A stretch of 64,000 nucleotides of DNA from Cheilinus undulatus (Eukaryota; Chordata; Actinopteri; Labriformes; Labridae). This document shows, in pieces, positions 21,468-35,707 of this stretch; within the stretch, counting starts at the first letter, position 1, and each line of letters starts with the position of its first letter. The notes beneath the pieces are model-generated. The model did not search any database and was not told the DNA's origin. It worked only from the letters and a program-made list of their open reading frames with translations. The stretch lies in contig NC_054867.1 in the NCBI RefSeq assembly GCF_018320785.1, forward strand, positions 24,555,855-24,619,854. The letters run 5' to 3'. A program made the translations under genes and the position numbers.

Positions 21468-24321
21468 TTTACTGAAAGGGGACTAGAAAATGAACACATT
21501 AAAACTGCTGAGGAGACAAACACTTCCTTCAGGTTTTGTGGGGACAAAAACAGCTTAAGGGATTGAACATTGCACTTTAATTCATGAAGGAGTAAGACAG
21601 GTGGTTATGATTTCAGGTCTGCTCTGATGTCAAAATAAAAAAAACACATCCTTTTCAAAATCATGATTAGAAACAATGTGTAGCAGTGTATTAGGGCCAC
21701 TCTAAAAGGTTTTTTAAATCTAGATGATTCATTAATTTTTTTACCAAAATTAAAAACATTCTGGGGGATTTTTGTGTTTGTTTCTGAGATTATAAAGTCT
21801 ATGGTTCAAAGAAAACAAAATCATAATTTCAGGGTTTAAAAATGAGTACATTTACAAGAAAAACTCAACATGTCAGAGTTCTAAATTTTGACTTTAAAAT
21901 CTAAAAAAAAAAAAGTAAATTAAAAATTTACAACAACTTAAAGTCAGAGTTTTACAAGAACCCAAACTGAAAACAGTGATAGGATTTTCAACTTCAAAAT
22001 AAAAATGACATTTATTTCCTGTTTATGTTTTGTCTAGAGTAGCCCTAATAGACTGTCATAATACTGGATAGTTTATACATTTTCAAGTGCATGCAGGCCT
22101 GTTCTGACGGGACTTCGTCATTGAAAACACTTAACTAACCATGACTGATATACCCATAAGGACTTGTTCCAAGTCTGCAGCACATACTGTACAATAGTAG
22201 CATTAAAATAGAAATTAAAACTTTAAAGATATTGTTGTATATAGTTGTAGCAAAATTATTGCCAAATTATTTAATTATATAATGATTTTTTAGTTATGTT
22301 TGTGTACACACAGGGGTATATTTAACAAGGATAGAGCTTTTTAAACACAGTCCTCCATTCTTATAGGCTGTAGCCATCAGGAGCTAATTATCTGTCCTGC
22401 CAAGAGAGACTTCGACGTATAATGTGGTAAAACTGCAGAGCTTGTATAAATCATGCAGTGTAGGAAGCTGCATACACTAAGTATCATAATAATGCAGCCA
22501 TCCCTGTCCCCACAGCCCGTATCTCTATGTATAGGTTAAATTTACATGGATGCATGTGATGACTGGGTCAATATATAAGGATTGCCCTTTCGATCTGTAT
22601 AATCAGCAGTTCTTTTGTCTAAGGACTAGACAAAGACTTACTCATTGATTATTAGCCTTCTATTGTATTTCCATGCCTCTGTGCCAGCCAGAGCCACAGC
22701 TGGAGTCACTGTGTTTTCAGGTTGTCATCCATGCAGATGTATCTTTTCATACTTTCTTGTGATCCCTTTATAGCTTTGAGAGAGTTTCTTCAAAGTTTGC
22801 GTAAATTTCCGCTCTAAATCACGAAACAAACTGATTTTGGAGATGCAAGGTCAAGGTCACTATCACCTCACATTTCTCATCATAACTTCAGAATGCATTC
22901 AGAGATTAGATTTTGGTGCAGAGGTCATATTTTATGCATCAGTTTGACCCCCAGACATTTAACTAGATCTGTGGTTAAAAAAAAAAAAAAAGTGTGTTAC
23001 AAAGCATGCTTCACCACTGAAGAAATAAGATTTCCACCTGTCATCAGCAGTTGTGTATCTCCTGGCAGTATCTGAGATCTAGTTTGTGTTGTGACTTTGG
23101 CAGTATTGTGTCACTGCTACATTCTTGCCAACAGAGTTTATTGAGCTGAGTTAAACTGACTGTAGTTGACTCCAACATTGGGTTACAAATGAATAAAATA
23201 ATCTAAATCTTAATATCCATGCACACTTTATAGACTGTATGCATGTAACCAATGAGGATAAGCTTTATATTTCAAATCAGCCCTAAAATCAAAGCTCCTG
23301 CCAACAGACAATATACACTTTCATTTCCACAGAGCTCTGGAGGCTGTGCTGTATCCTGAGATAAAACAGGATCATACAGATACAGGCGTAATCTCACCGC
23401 CTCCTCTCTGTGAACAACGGATCAATGTGTCAGAGATCAGTCAGAGCAGAGCTGCAGGAGCTGTGAGGTGTGAGAAACTTATGGCTATTCATTAATTTCC
23501 TCAGCTGACACGTACGTGTCTGTGAGTGTGATAGTGGGAAGAATGAGAGCATCCCCAGAGGTATTATTTTTGCCAGAAGTTATTGGATCGATTTAATTTC
23601 AGGAGGAAAATCTCATCATCAGCACTGATGAAAACGTACTGATGTGTACCAGAGAAGTCCAAACACCAATCTCTACAACTCCTTTCCAATAATTTTTTTC
23701 TGTCAGGTGATATTAAAGTCATCCAGAAACTCCTGCAGCTCCATTTCTGGATGAGTTACAGAAACTATAAAACTAACAAATAAACCTGAATAAAAGCTGT
23801 TATGTTCTTTTTGATCATGGAGTTACACTTTTTATGTTTGCCACTCTGATAAAAGACTGACACACACACTTTAACCTTTGTTCCAACTCTTCAGTCAAGG
23901 CCGTACTGAGTCATCGGTCTCTAGCTCTAACTTTGAGAAGTGATTCAGTAAATCTAAAAAATGAATGAGCCAGCCAAATGTTAGTTTGAGCTACAATCAT
24001 GAACAAAATCCAACTATCTGATATTTGTTACAGAGCCCTGACAACACTAAACAGACTCATTTTTGCACCAAATAATTACAGGCCATTTACCACTAATATA
24101 GATTTGTGAAAATGATGGTACGTTGGTATTTAGCTCAATGCTACTAATGAAGCATCACACAGTGGGAGATGACAGAGTATCATCTCACTTAAGGCTAATC
24201 AATACTGCATCATGAAAGAGTGTTAGCTCTATGATAAGCCACAATGAAAAAAATCATTATAAAACTAACTTACTCTGATGCCCTAATGGTGAACCAAATG
24301 TGTTAAATGTGCCCTCGAGGG
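21468..24321. other. Intergenic, nothing recognised
   Basis: A long AT-rich stretch with poly(A) runs and short chance frames. No splice-bounded exon, RNA or element end was found. Confidence 0.3.
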
Positions 24322-24684
24322 CAGTGGTTCTCAACAAAGGGTTCGGGACCTCCTTGGGGGTCACCAGACACTGACAGGGGATTGCCTGATGTCCTCCAAA
24401 AAGCAAAGGATATTTTTAAATGATTTGAAATTTAATATTTTACCAATTTTTAAACAAATAAATGCATAAGATTAGTTAAATGTAACATAAAAACATGGTC
24501 ATTTGGTGACATTTATGCTGAAAATAAATTAGTGTTTAAAAAATCCTTAAACTGTAGGTCTGGACATGACTATTTTTGAATGCACATGATGTGTTCAGCT
24601 GTGCATCTTCAGGTAGAGTGGGAGTTCCCAGGCTCAGGTACCTTTTTTATGTGGGTCACAGGATGAAAAGTTTGTGAACCCCTG
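24322..24684. mobile_element. hAT MITE with CAGTGGTTCTCAAC end
   Basis: The left end is cagtggttctcaac and the right end is gtttgtgaacccctg. Flanks ctcgaggg and ctcctggg agree at 6 of 8 positions, consistent with a decayed hAT target duplication. It is 363 bp and non-coding. Confidence 0.65.
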
Positions 24685-24692
24685 CTCCTGGG

Positions 24693-25839
24693 CAGTGGTT
24701 CTCAACTGGTGGGTTGAGACCCTAAAGTGGATCACAGAGTAGTTTTAAGTGGGTCAAGACTAGGTGTAAAAAAAGAAAAAAAAAAAAAGGTGCTTAAGCC
24801 CTTATTGGACATGCATCAATATCTTTGGGGTTTTTTTTACCCAGTTTTAAGGCCTTTGGACACTGGGTTTGTTTATTTCGTCCAAATTTTTAGCACATTA
24901 AAAAATAAAATCAAGCTCATGTTGTTCAAATTACAATTGCACACTTAGGCCAAAATTTTTGTCCGTCATATATTTTTTCCACACAGGCTCGATTTTATGC
25001 AAAATTTCACATCGGTTAAAGTCATTTAAAGGGGTGACTGATGAATTGCTCACACCCGCCCAACCCTCCTCTCTTTCTTTGTCTCTCTTGCACCGAAACC
25101 TCACTTCAAACACCGTAGTTTGCCCGTGAATTATGTGGATGTCAACCATGCAAAAATGACAGATAAAGCCATAATTTGTAACCTACTCACAGGTCATAAC
25201 AGAGACTGAATTATAAAGTTACTCTCCATTTCTCCAACTTGGATCAGCGCTATGATGCATGAGCAGGTGCTGTATGAAGCTCTCTGTCATGATGGATCCA
25301 GCAGGATTTTAAAGGAGTGACTGAGTCACAGGCTTGCAGTGTGAAACAATTTGGCACTTTTTATGAATTTTTGCAGTGAAGGCAAATAAAAACGTATTGG
25401 GCCCAGTGTGCAAGGTCCAAGTGTGTGACATTTTTTTCGGATTACTGATCTGAAAAAAATGCATCTGAAAATAACAGACCCAGTGTGTTAAGACCTTTAC
25501 CGTGAAATTGGGTAAATTTAAATGTTTGATCGATATTAACAAATGTATCTCCTTTTCTTGCAATAAATGGCTACTTTTCCCATTATAGTGAAGTAATTTC
25601 ACAAGTTCTCTGGAAAACTGGCAAAAATTGACACATAATGATGGGGAAATAGGATATGAAATTTGTCAGTCTTGTCCCTTTTCTTTTTTATATCAAGTAT
25701 TTTAGTCCAATCGTGCTCCAAACTGCAATACAATTAACTAACTAACCATATATTGTTGAAAATGTTTCAGAAATTTGGGTCAGGATCTATCGTAAGACAG
25801 ATTGGTGGGTCCTGAGGCCGTACCAGTTGAGAACCACTG
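24693..25839. mobile_element. hAT element with CAGTGGTTCTCAACTGGT ends, carrying a nested element
   Basis: The termini cagtggttctcaactggt and accagttgagaaccactg are nearly perfect inverted repeats. It starts only 8 bp after the preceding hAT MITE. About 650 bp in the middle belongs to another inverted-repeat element (24849-25497), leaving a hAT MITE of about 0.5 kb. The interior has no transposase. Confidence 0.7.
24849..25497. mobile_element. Nested inverted-repeat element inside the hAT copy
   Basis: The left end aaggcctttggacactggg matches the reverse complement of the right end, aaggtcttaacacactggg, at 15 of 19 positions. Inner segments also pair (gtccgtcata... against ...cggattactg less clearly). 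It lies wholly within the hAT at 24693-25839. The superfamily is uncertain. Confidence 0.45.
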
Positions 25840-27210
25840 CACTGTCCTGTGAGTGTATGAAATGGGATAAAATTACCTCTCGGGTATCCTCTTAGTGGAC
25901 AGAATGCAATAAAACGCCCTGGGCTTCCCTCTTAATGGACAAGTGTGTTAAAGTGTACACTTAAATGCCCTCTATGTGGACAAAATTTGACAAATGCCCA
26001 ACAGCGTGCCATGTCAAGGAGCCAGATCTGTTACATAAACACTGATGAAGACTCATTTGAGGTGAAATCCCTGTTCAATAAAGGATTTTAATACATCAGA
26101 TGTGATTTACAGGGGTTGCTCAAAATCAACACAAACTTTTTGTTCCTCACAGAAGCTTTTATATACGGACTGAAAAATAAACCAAAAGTTTAACTATTTC
26201 TCCTTGTTGTCATAATAAACCAAGTGCTCTGTGGAATAAAACAGCTCTAGTTCCAATGGTAGGGTCTCATGTCCTATTGAGGCCCAGAGTGGCGTCCCAC
26301 TGGGCAATGTGACAAAGAGAAAGCTTCAAGCTCCCTGCAGGCAGCGCTGAAGAAATTAATCCTGCTCCCTGGGAGCAGATGTCCTGATGACTTGTGTATC
26401 TGACAATCAAAAGCAACAAGTGAAACACGCAGTACATACACAACCACATCAGGTACACACCGTGCTGTACAATGACAAAGCTCAATGTCAAGCTTGTTAG
26501 TGGAGGACCTCCACTGGAGGTCCAGGGAATTTGCAGCTGCTCTGTCAGTCTGTATAATTCACAGTAGAAACCAAGTTCTTACGTCTACTTCTGTCAAAGG
26601 AATTTACTACAGAGGCCCTTAAAGGACATTGTAAAATGATTCATCTTGTATAGCTCTTTTCTAGTCATTCATAATCAAAGCCCTTTTACACTGCAGGTCA
26701 CACTGTCCCATTCCTTTCACATTCACATGGTGGTGGGGGCTGCTAGGTGGTGGTCAGCAGCAGTAGCTAATTCCATTCAAACATCACACACCGCTGATGT
26801 GGGAGCAATTTTGGGTTTAGTGTCTCGCCCAAGGACACTTTGACATATGGCTGCAGGTAATGGGAGTCCCTGATCTTTTGGGTGAATGACAGCTGATAAT
26901 CACCATCAATATTAATCATCAGGTGTGAACCTTTGTCTGTGAGCTCATTGAGAAGGGAAATTACACTGAAAGGGATGGTTCTGACATTCTGTGGGGTTCC
27001 ACCTTTCTGACGTTAACTCTCTGCTATGTGAGTAATCAACTGAAGGTCGTAGGATTAAAATGCAAACCTCTTTATTCTCAGAAATGTCCGGCTGAAGTTT
27101 CACTTCTTGGTTTAACCCTATGCACCTTCTGTGCACATGGCCCTACAGTCGCATGCCCTTAAATGGGCAATAAATGTATTGCATGGGCATTCACCAATGT
27201 GGCAGTGGCA
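25840..27210. other. Intergenic with one common fish repeat
   Basis: Apart from the repeat at about 26640-26880, no gene or element was recognised here. Confidence 0.3.
26640..26880. repeat. Common teleost interspersed repeat fragment
   Basis: The text ttgtatagctcttttctagtc ... cccttttacactgcaggtcac ... gggagcaattttgggtttag ... cccaaggacactttgacat follows a repeat widespread in fish genomes. The ends are eroded and the class is uncertain. Confidence 0.4.
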
Positions 27211-27217
27211 TTTAAAA

Positions 27218-28240
27218 GGAACCCTGCATGATCAGCGAGTTTATCTTGTTGGATAGATATTTGTATCTGTAGTATGTATATTGAACTACAAAAATCACTT
27301 GATATCTGCATTTTAAAAAATTTGAGTATATAAACTCAACCAGGAGGCTGCCATGTTTTGGTCTGCGCTGGCGCTGTGACGTCACAGTTCTGCAGCGCTC
27401 CTCGCCATTCCTATGCAGTAACTGCTGTTTCAGATTGGCAGCCAGTATTAGGGCTGCATCTCAGAAGCGTAGCAATGAGAATTTTAAAATTTTAGGCCGC
27501 TCCTATTTTTTATTTGCACCACAAGCAGTTATCTGTATATCTAGACAAGAAAATGATAAATACAGAGCCATATTTACCCTGTGGTAGTAAATATTTACGT
27601 CCACAACAGTAGAATATGTTTGAAATCTGGGATCTTGATGAACCAGATGAAGGCCACAAGCTTTAATGCGTCTGTTTAATAAAGTCGTTTCCCAAACTTC
27701 TACTCTTTATGAAGCTTTCTGTTTCCACACGGTTCAGGTAAAGATAAACAGAACGAAAGCACTTATGATTTACGCTTTTCAAAGAAAAAGTCCACTTTAG
27801 CATTACTTTAGAGATACCCCCTTTGTATGTACATTCTGCTTTTATTTTGAAAAGCTCCCGGCACCTATACACTGAATCCAGTCACTTGTAGGAAGGTTTG
27901 TTGAGGTAAAACTTAGGAGGAATGACAGAGCTTTGACAGCAGGGAGACAAAACCAACGTGCAGCAAATTCGTGTCTGGTATGAAAGCTGTTATGGCAGCA
28001 ACAGCTGCAGGCAGATAAACCTGCCAAAAAACGGTTACTGCATAGCAACGGTAGGAGCGCTGCCGCACTGTGACATCACACTACCAGCGCTGACCAAAAC
28101 ATGGCGGTCTCCTGGTGAGATTATGAGCTCAAATTTACTCAAAATACAGATATCTGGGATATTTAGGGAGTTTTGGTTCAATATACAGAGATACAAATAT
28201 TTTCCCAACAAGATGAACTCATCTGATCATGCAGGGTTCC
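27218..28240. mobile_element. 1-kb MITE with long terminal inverted repeats
   Basis: The ends ggaaccctgcatgatcag and ctgatcatgcagggttcc are perfect 18-bp inverted repeats. The similarity continues inward for roughly 190 bp with gaps: tatcttgttggatagatatt against its partner near 28,190, and the gctggcgctgtgacgtcac region against gtgacatcacactaccagcg. A direct repeat tttaaaa flanks both ends (27211-27217 and 28241-28247). No transposase is encoded. Superfamily not assigned; a TTAA-centred target is possible. Confidence 0.65.
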
Positions 28241-28247
28241 TTTAAAA

Positions 28248-29813
28248 AGCACAGGTATTAACAATCTAAAGGCTGGCTTAGACTTCAAGATTTTGTGATT
28301 GTTCACGACGGCACCATGTTAGACTAATTATCGCACGTGTTTGATATTTATGATTCCAGTCCAGGGAGGCTCCAATGCAATCAGGAGTAGTTAAATAATC
28401 ACAAAGACACATAACACTAGAGGATTATTTGGGTTAATAATTGTTTGTGACGACCCTTGACTTGGGATGGATTAAAAATAAAATGTGTGGATATGTGTCC
28501 ACTTCGGGCTTCCATACAATATTTCAACTTTCTTAAATTTGATAAAGCCTTGACTGCATGTAAAGTGAGTTACAACTGTTCTTACTCTGAATTGTATTGA
28601 GATCTATTTACAAGTGTAATGCAATTCCTTGTGGTGTTCCATCTGCATCCATGCTTGCTCAGACATCTTCCTTTTCAGCAATTTTTAGTGGCCTTTGCTT
28701 TAAAAATGTGTACAGCTATTGACCACAAACCAAGCCCATGAAACTGATTATTATGCCAGACTCAGTAGTTATGAACTGCCTTCTTCACTGAATTCTTAAA
28801 CTGGGGCTCCATGAACATTTGAATGAGATCCCCAGAGAACAATCTCATCTCACTCCGACATTCAATCAATCAGCTGCTGTCAGATAATGAAGCCTGTGTA
28901 GTTCATACAATATTAATGCTAGCTTCTATTTTTACATAGAAGGGACACGGTGATTGATCAAGCCATCTCTTTCATTAGAGAAGCAGGAATGTATGCTATG
29001 TTTCTGTATTAATCTGGAATCATATTTATCAGACCTTTTTAAAAATGTTATTGCAAAGTATCCAATTATCTTCCCACAAAGAGAATTTTCTAAATCATTG
29101 TGTTCATTTTGTTAGTGAAATATCACAATTTAAGGTGAGATGAGAGATACTTCATACTGATAAGAGTAAAATGTATTTGTTTCCAGACTTTAATAAATGT
29201 GGGCAGCAAACAAAGGCACTCAAATGAATGCAAAGGATGTCCTAATAACTCCCTCCACCAGGCCTTCATCTGTTTTTAATGGCTGACAGCACTACAAGGA
29301 TTTGATTATATTACAAGTGAAGGGGTGAAGTAATCATTCGACCACAGAGGAGTACTACACTCAAATAACTTCCAGTTTTATGGTTAATCAAATCTGATGT
29401 GAGAAAATGAAATGTAGTATATCAAATCCTGCATCTCCCTCAGTCTCCAGTCTTGTATTACAGAGCCATCCAGCAGAGGGATTCCAATACGTTCTGCCTG
29501 CCTGGACCTCAGGATGTGGTGCCTCTCTGCGTTCAAGGCTCCTCTGACGGTCTCCTTGATTTTTTAAATTAGCGTCAATGATATTCATTGCTGCAGGCTG
29601 GCATGGCTTTACTGTCAGCGCATAAAACAGAGAACATTTTTATGACTGAGATGAATACAGCGGAGATACAGGATCATCTTTCACATCTAAGGAGGCAAAA
29701 ACCATGAAGTTGTTGTATACATATTGTAATGTTTCTTAAAGACTGACTTAAATGCATAGTATGTAAATTCCATATAAATATATATATATATATATATATA
29801 TTAAATATATATG
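28248..29813. other. Intergenic; TA microsatellite at the right edge
   Basis: Nothing was recognised except a TATATA microsatellite at about 29,776-29,805 into which the next Tc1 element is inserted. Confidence 0.3.
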
Positions 29814-31347
29814 CAGTGGTGGCCAAAATTATTAGAACACTTGGCGTATTTAAGTGTTTTCAGTTGTATTTTTTTAATGGGCAATCAAAATACCCATAAA
29901 AACAAATGAAATATCTACGAAGTCACCATTATGCTCTATAAACCACAGAATAGAGCCACCATAAGGAGATTTTGGTAATTTTTCTTCCAAAAAACAAGCC
30001 AGGCCTACTTCACTGTCAATGTCACACAATCCTGTTCCTTCACAGGAGAAGCCAAATTACTTGTGTAATCATTGTTAGGTGTGCTTGTGGTTAAATTGGT
30101 GGTAATGCAAGAGTCTTAGGGCACAGCTGTTTGATTTTTTTGAATGTACAAGGCCTACCCTGCTCGTTAAGGGATTGGTAACATCAGGGTTTTGTCACTG
30201 AGGCCATACCACCAATTGGTATGAATTCAAAGCCTCTAGAAGTAGTCTTAAAACACATGTTGCTCTTTGAACATGGCTAAGGTGAAGAAGGAGCTAACGA
30301 GAGAGCAACTGGTTTGAATAAAGGCCCTTTTTGATGCTGGCTGGAGTTACCGCCGAATAGCCAAGGACTTGAGATGCAGCCCAAGCACTGTAAAGTACAC
30401 TTTGGACCACCATGATGCCACCAATTCACACCAGAACCGAAAGGGGAGAGGTAGAAAAAAAACCTTTCAGACAGACAAGTGAAGCATCTCAAAATTCTCA
30501 GTCTTAAGGACCGAAGAAAGCCCTCACAAGAACTGCATGATGACATCAACACCACAATGACTATTGGTGCAACAGTGTCTTCAAGAACTGTGCGTCAGAA
30601 ACTGGCAGAAGAAGGACTTGTTGGCAGAATAGCAGCAAAGAAACCATTACTGAAAGAAAAAAATAGATTGAAACGCCTGAAATTTGCGAAAGAACTCAAG
30701 AAATGGACAAAGGAAGACTGGTATAAAGTGTTGTGGACTGATGAGTCCAAGATTCAACAGTTTGGCAACATGCAAAGAGTATATGTTCGACAGAGAGAGG
30801 GGGAGAGAGATAAAAGTGAGTGTCTCTTGCCAATAGTTAAACATGGAGGTGGTAGAATTATGGTGTGGGGTGCCATTTCAGCCTCAGGAACAGGTGACTT
30901 AGTGAAAACTGATGGCATCATCGATAAGAAAGTATACCACAACATTCTGGTGAGGCACAGAGTACCATCTGGGATTCGTCTTATTGGGCCTGGATTTATT
31001 TTCCAAGAGGACAATGACCCTAAACATTCTTCTAACTATTGCTGGAACTACCTGCAACAGAGAGAATCTGCTGGAACATTGAAAATGATGGACTGAATGT
31101 CAGGAAATATATTGACACCATGCCAGAGAGATGTGCTGCTGTAATTGCTGCAAAAGATGGACATACCAAAGATTAAAATTAAAAGTTGATAAAAACAATA
31201 TGACTTACTTCATCTGATATTTGTTGTGCTCAGAGCAACCATCTGCATGTTTCATGAACATTATAAAAGTAAATCATGTTTTGGATGCAAAAAAAACATC
31301 AATATTTTCAGATCTGTCAGGTGTTCTAATAATTTTGGCCACCACTG
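29814..31347 (+). mobile_element. Tc1-like transposon, nearly full length with damaged transposase
   Basis: The ends cagtggtggccaaaattatt and aataattttggccaccactg are perfect 20-bp inverted repeats. A TA follows the right end. The length, 1534 bp, is normal for a Tc1 element. The gene runs on the plus strand from ATG 30273. It is inserted in a TA microsatellite and lies 31 bp from a second, unrelated Tc1 element. Confidence 0.88.
30273..31175 (+). pseudogene. Broken Tc1 transposase
   Basis: From ATG 30273 the frame starts MAKVKKELTREQLV, then hits a TGA, and resumes with IKALFDAGWSYRRIAKDL, a helix-turn-helix. A one-base shift in an A-run near 30,455-30,475 moves the reading to the frame of 30479-31096. 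That frame holds AAKKPLLKEKNR, the first catalytic Asp in WTDESK, the VKHGGG block and the second Asp in QEDNDPKHSS. It then breaks after KMMD, so the third catalytic region (NPIE...) is deleted. The C-terminal MPERCAAVIAAK remains. It cannot make active transposase. Confidence 0.85.
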
Positions 31348-31378
31348 TATGTATACATTTTATATATATATATATATA

Positions 31379-33048
<1,670 letters not shown>

Positions 33049-35245
33049 AGACCCATCAACGTGCATGTGTGCAAGTTTAAGGGCCCAATGTCTAAGTGTC
33101 CTGAAATTAAGGTCTTGAAATGGTTCCTGCCTAGCTCTGCCTCCTCTGCTCCTTATTTCTCAGTTTTCACTAAGGACTCTGTTGAATAAAAAATGCCCTC
33201 CACACAGCCCACTGTTTTGGTTTTATGGATGAAATTCTCTCAATAAGGGGGAAAAATTGTCAACTGTGTCCTCCCTCTCAATGGTCCCAGAATGCTGCAG
33301 TTCTCAGCATTAACCAGGAAGACCACTTTTAATAGATTTTCCCCCTCATTATGTAAAATTAATCCAACCAAAGTGATACTTTTTGTAAGAACACCTGGAG
33401 TACATTCTTAAATTGAAAACAGGAAGTGAGCATCAGAGGTAAACGGGTGGAGCAGCATGTCCGGACTCTTCTCGGTCTGGAAACAGAGAGGCCTCAAGGT
33501 TACAAAGGCTGGTGAGTTCTGTGTTAAGGGCACAAGCTTGACAAAATTTGGCAGAGAATAATCATGGTCCATCATAAGTAAGAAGCATGAATTATATACA
33601 GCAACAGAAGGGTAGTTTCCAGTGGCACTTTAAATGTCCTGATGTAATGCTCTTTAGAGTAATATCTAGCATTTCCATGGCAAGAATAAATCATCTGTGT
33701 CTGTTGTGGCAGCTGCCATGGTGAGACGTCCCATTACTACTACAAAAATTAAGAATTTCTGGCTTTAAAAAATGTCAGAAATATTTGAGGTAATGTATGC
33801 ACTCAACAAAAAAAATATACCTTACACAAGAGGGGTAATTTCTAATTAAGTATAGATATTTCAGTGTGAAAAAAAATCAATGTATTGTACCTTTAAACCT
33901 TGTTAGATTTCAGTGCCTGTCTCTCCATCTCTTTTTCTCTAAGGATAATGAACATGTTAGATGCCTTATGCAAATACAAGAACTTTTGAAAATATTAGAT
34001 GTTTAATCTCAAGATGACGAGACCAGAAAAATCCAATATCCAGGTATTTTGATAGATAATCCCTTGTTTGCTTTTCACACAATCTAATTGTACTGAACCT
34101 GTAACTCAGAAAAATAAAATCTTGTCTGACAGTCTGAGTTTAAAAATTTCTCATGTGCCTGTTGTAAAATATTGAAATAGAAAGTGCCCCACCTTGTGTT
34201 GTATATCATTTACTACAAAGCTCAAACTGTGGACCCTTTACAACTGACATATAATTCAAGATTGCTCTTAATGTTCTTAAATGTTGGATTGATTTTTTTT
34301 TTATGCTCAGCTACAAGATTAAGGGTGATAGTCCTCATGCAATTTAAAAAAAACCTATATTCATTTCCTCAAATGTATTTTAAGATGTAAATTTTAAAAA
34401 TAACTGCAAAAAATTCCAGGTGTAAATGCTGACAATACCATCTGTAAAGCGTCGTTACTCTCTCTATATATTTATATCATATTTTCATTCTTGTTTATTT
34501 TCCAGCCATCAGGATAAACCTGATTCTGAGGCTTAGGCATACACATTCTCCCCATAAGTCTTCAATAAAAACTTTATTTCTAGATACAAACAGATTTTCT
34601 TATCTCTTTATCCGATCTTGTCTTTTTCTTTGAACACATTTTCTACATTTGGTTTAATCCAATAGCTTTACACTGCTTTTACACTGAGCAATTAATTTTT
34701 TACTGCTATCAAGCTCTGAAGAATTATCTGTGTGTCTACATCAGTGGGAAATTACTGATTTTCTGCATCATTTCATGAAAAAAGAAAAAACAATTTCAAT
34801 GGATATTTAATTTCTACTTTATTAAAAATAACATTTAATACGCAATGGTACAACACTGTACAGTGAGAGTGTGTGCAGAGGGAGAGAAGGTGTCCAAGAG
34901 AGAACAGTGAGTGAGGGGCTGCTGTGAGGACGTGCTGTGGTAATTTCAGGCTGCATTCATTGAACATAGAAGCAACACTAGTGTGCTTTTTCTGAGCTTT
35001 GACAAAATATGTGAACATATCTCTCTTTAGTTTTGTTTTTCAGTAGGATGCACGATATTATCAGCATGATATCAGTGTCAGCAATTAGCTCAGATATGAG
35101 TCTTTCTGTTGATATTTACAGCCAACATATGGGCTGTAAAATATTAGCTGTATGCACTAGTAGGTTTGTTGGGTTTTAGGTAGGACTAACAGACCTAAAT
35201 CAGCTGGAGTTCTATTATTTGTCTTTCCTTAAACTTCCTTAAAGA
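33049..35245. other. Intergenic; one first-exon-like ORF, otherwise unrecognised
   Basis: Apart from the ORF at 33457 and a possible terminal exon with AATAAA (34564-34569), nothing was recognised. Confidence 0.3.
33457..33511 (+). CDS. Possible isolated first coding exon of an unknown gene
   Basis: ATG 33457 opens MSGLFSVWKQRGLKVTKA and ends in phase 1 at a strong GTGAGT donor. I could not find convincing downstream exons. A candidate last exon starts after ttattttccag at 34506 and would read HQDKPDSEA-stop in one frame, with AATAAA 28 bp beyond the stop. The phase does not match direct splicing, so a middle exon would be needed. No family was recognised. Confidence 0.22.
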
Positions 35246-35707
35246 AGTGGTTCTCAACTGGTGGGTCAGGAAGCTCCTTTCACTGGGTCACGGTGTAGTA
35301 CCAAGACAAAAAGTGTCTAGGATGTTAATAAGATCTTGGCAGACATTTTCTCAGTTTATTATCATTTACTCTGTTTTACTGGACAATGAGTAAATTCCAG
35401 TTGTTTTTCTTGAGATTTTGACTTATTCATACAGTTATCTTGGATAGAAGCGACCTCAAGAAAGCTGTTTTTTCCATGAACAGGTCGTCATTTTTCTAGA
35501 TCTTTATCAAAACAACCAAAATCTACATGATCATCACACAACAGAATGAAATAGCATGTTTGCATACGTGTCCTCCTGAAGTTTTGTCTATTATCTTTTT
35601 TTCCCAGTAATACAGTTTGCCCTGTCTGGGTTCAAAACCGCCACATCTTCGTGAATTTTTTTTCAGAAATTTGGGTCAAGAAAGCCAGAGCTGTTGAGAA
35701 ACACTGC
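35246..35707. mobile_element. hAT MITE related to the copies near 24.3-25.8 kb
   Basis: The left end agtggttctcaactggtggg and the right end gttgagaaacactg are imperfect inverted repeats. Interior phrases (agaaatttgggtcaag) match the element at 24693-25839, which has cagaaatttgggtcaggat near its right end. It is 462 bp, non-coding, with an eroded target duplication. Confidence 0.6.
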
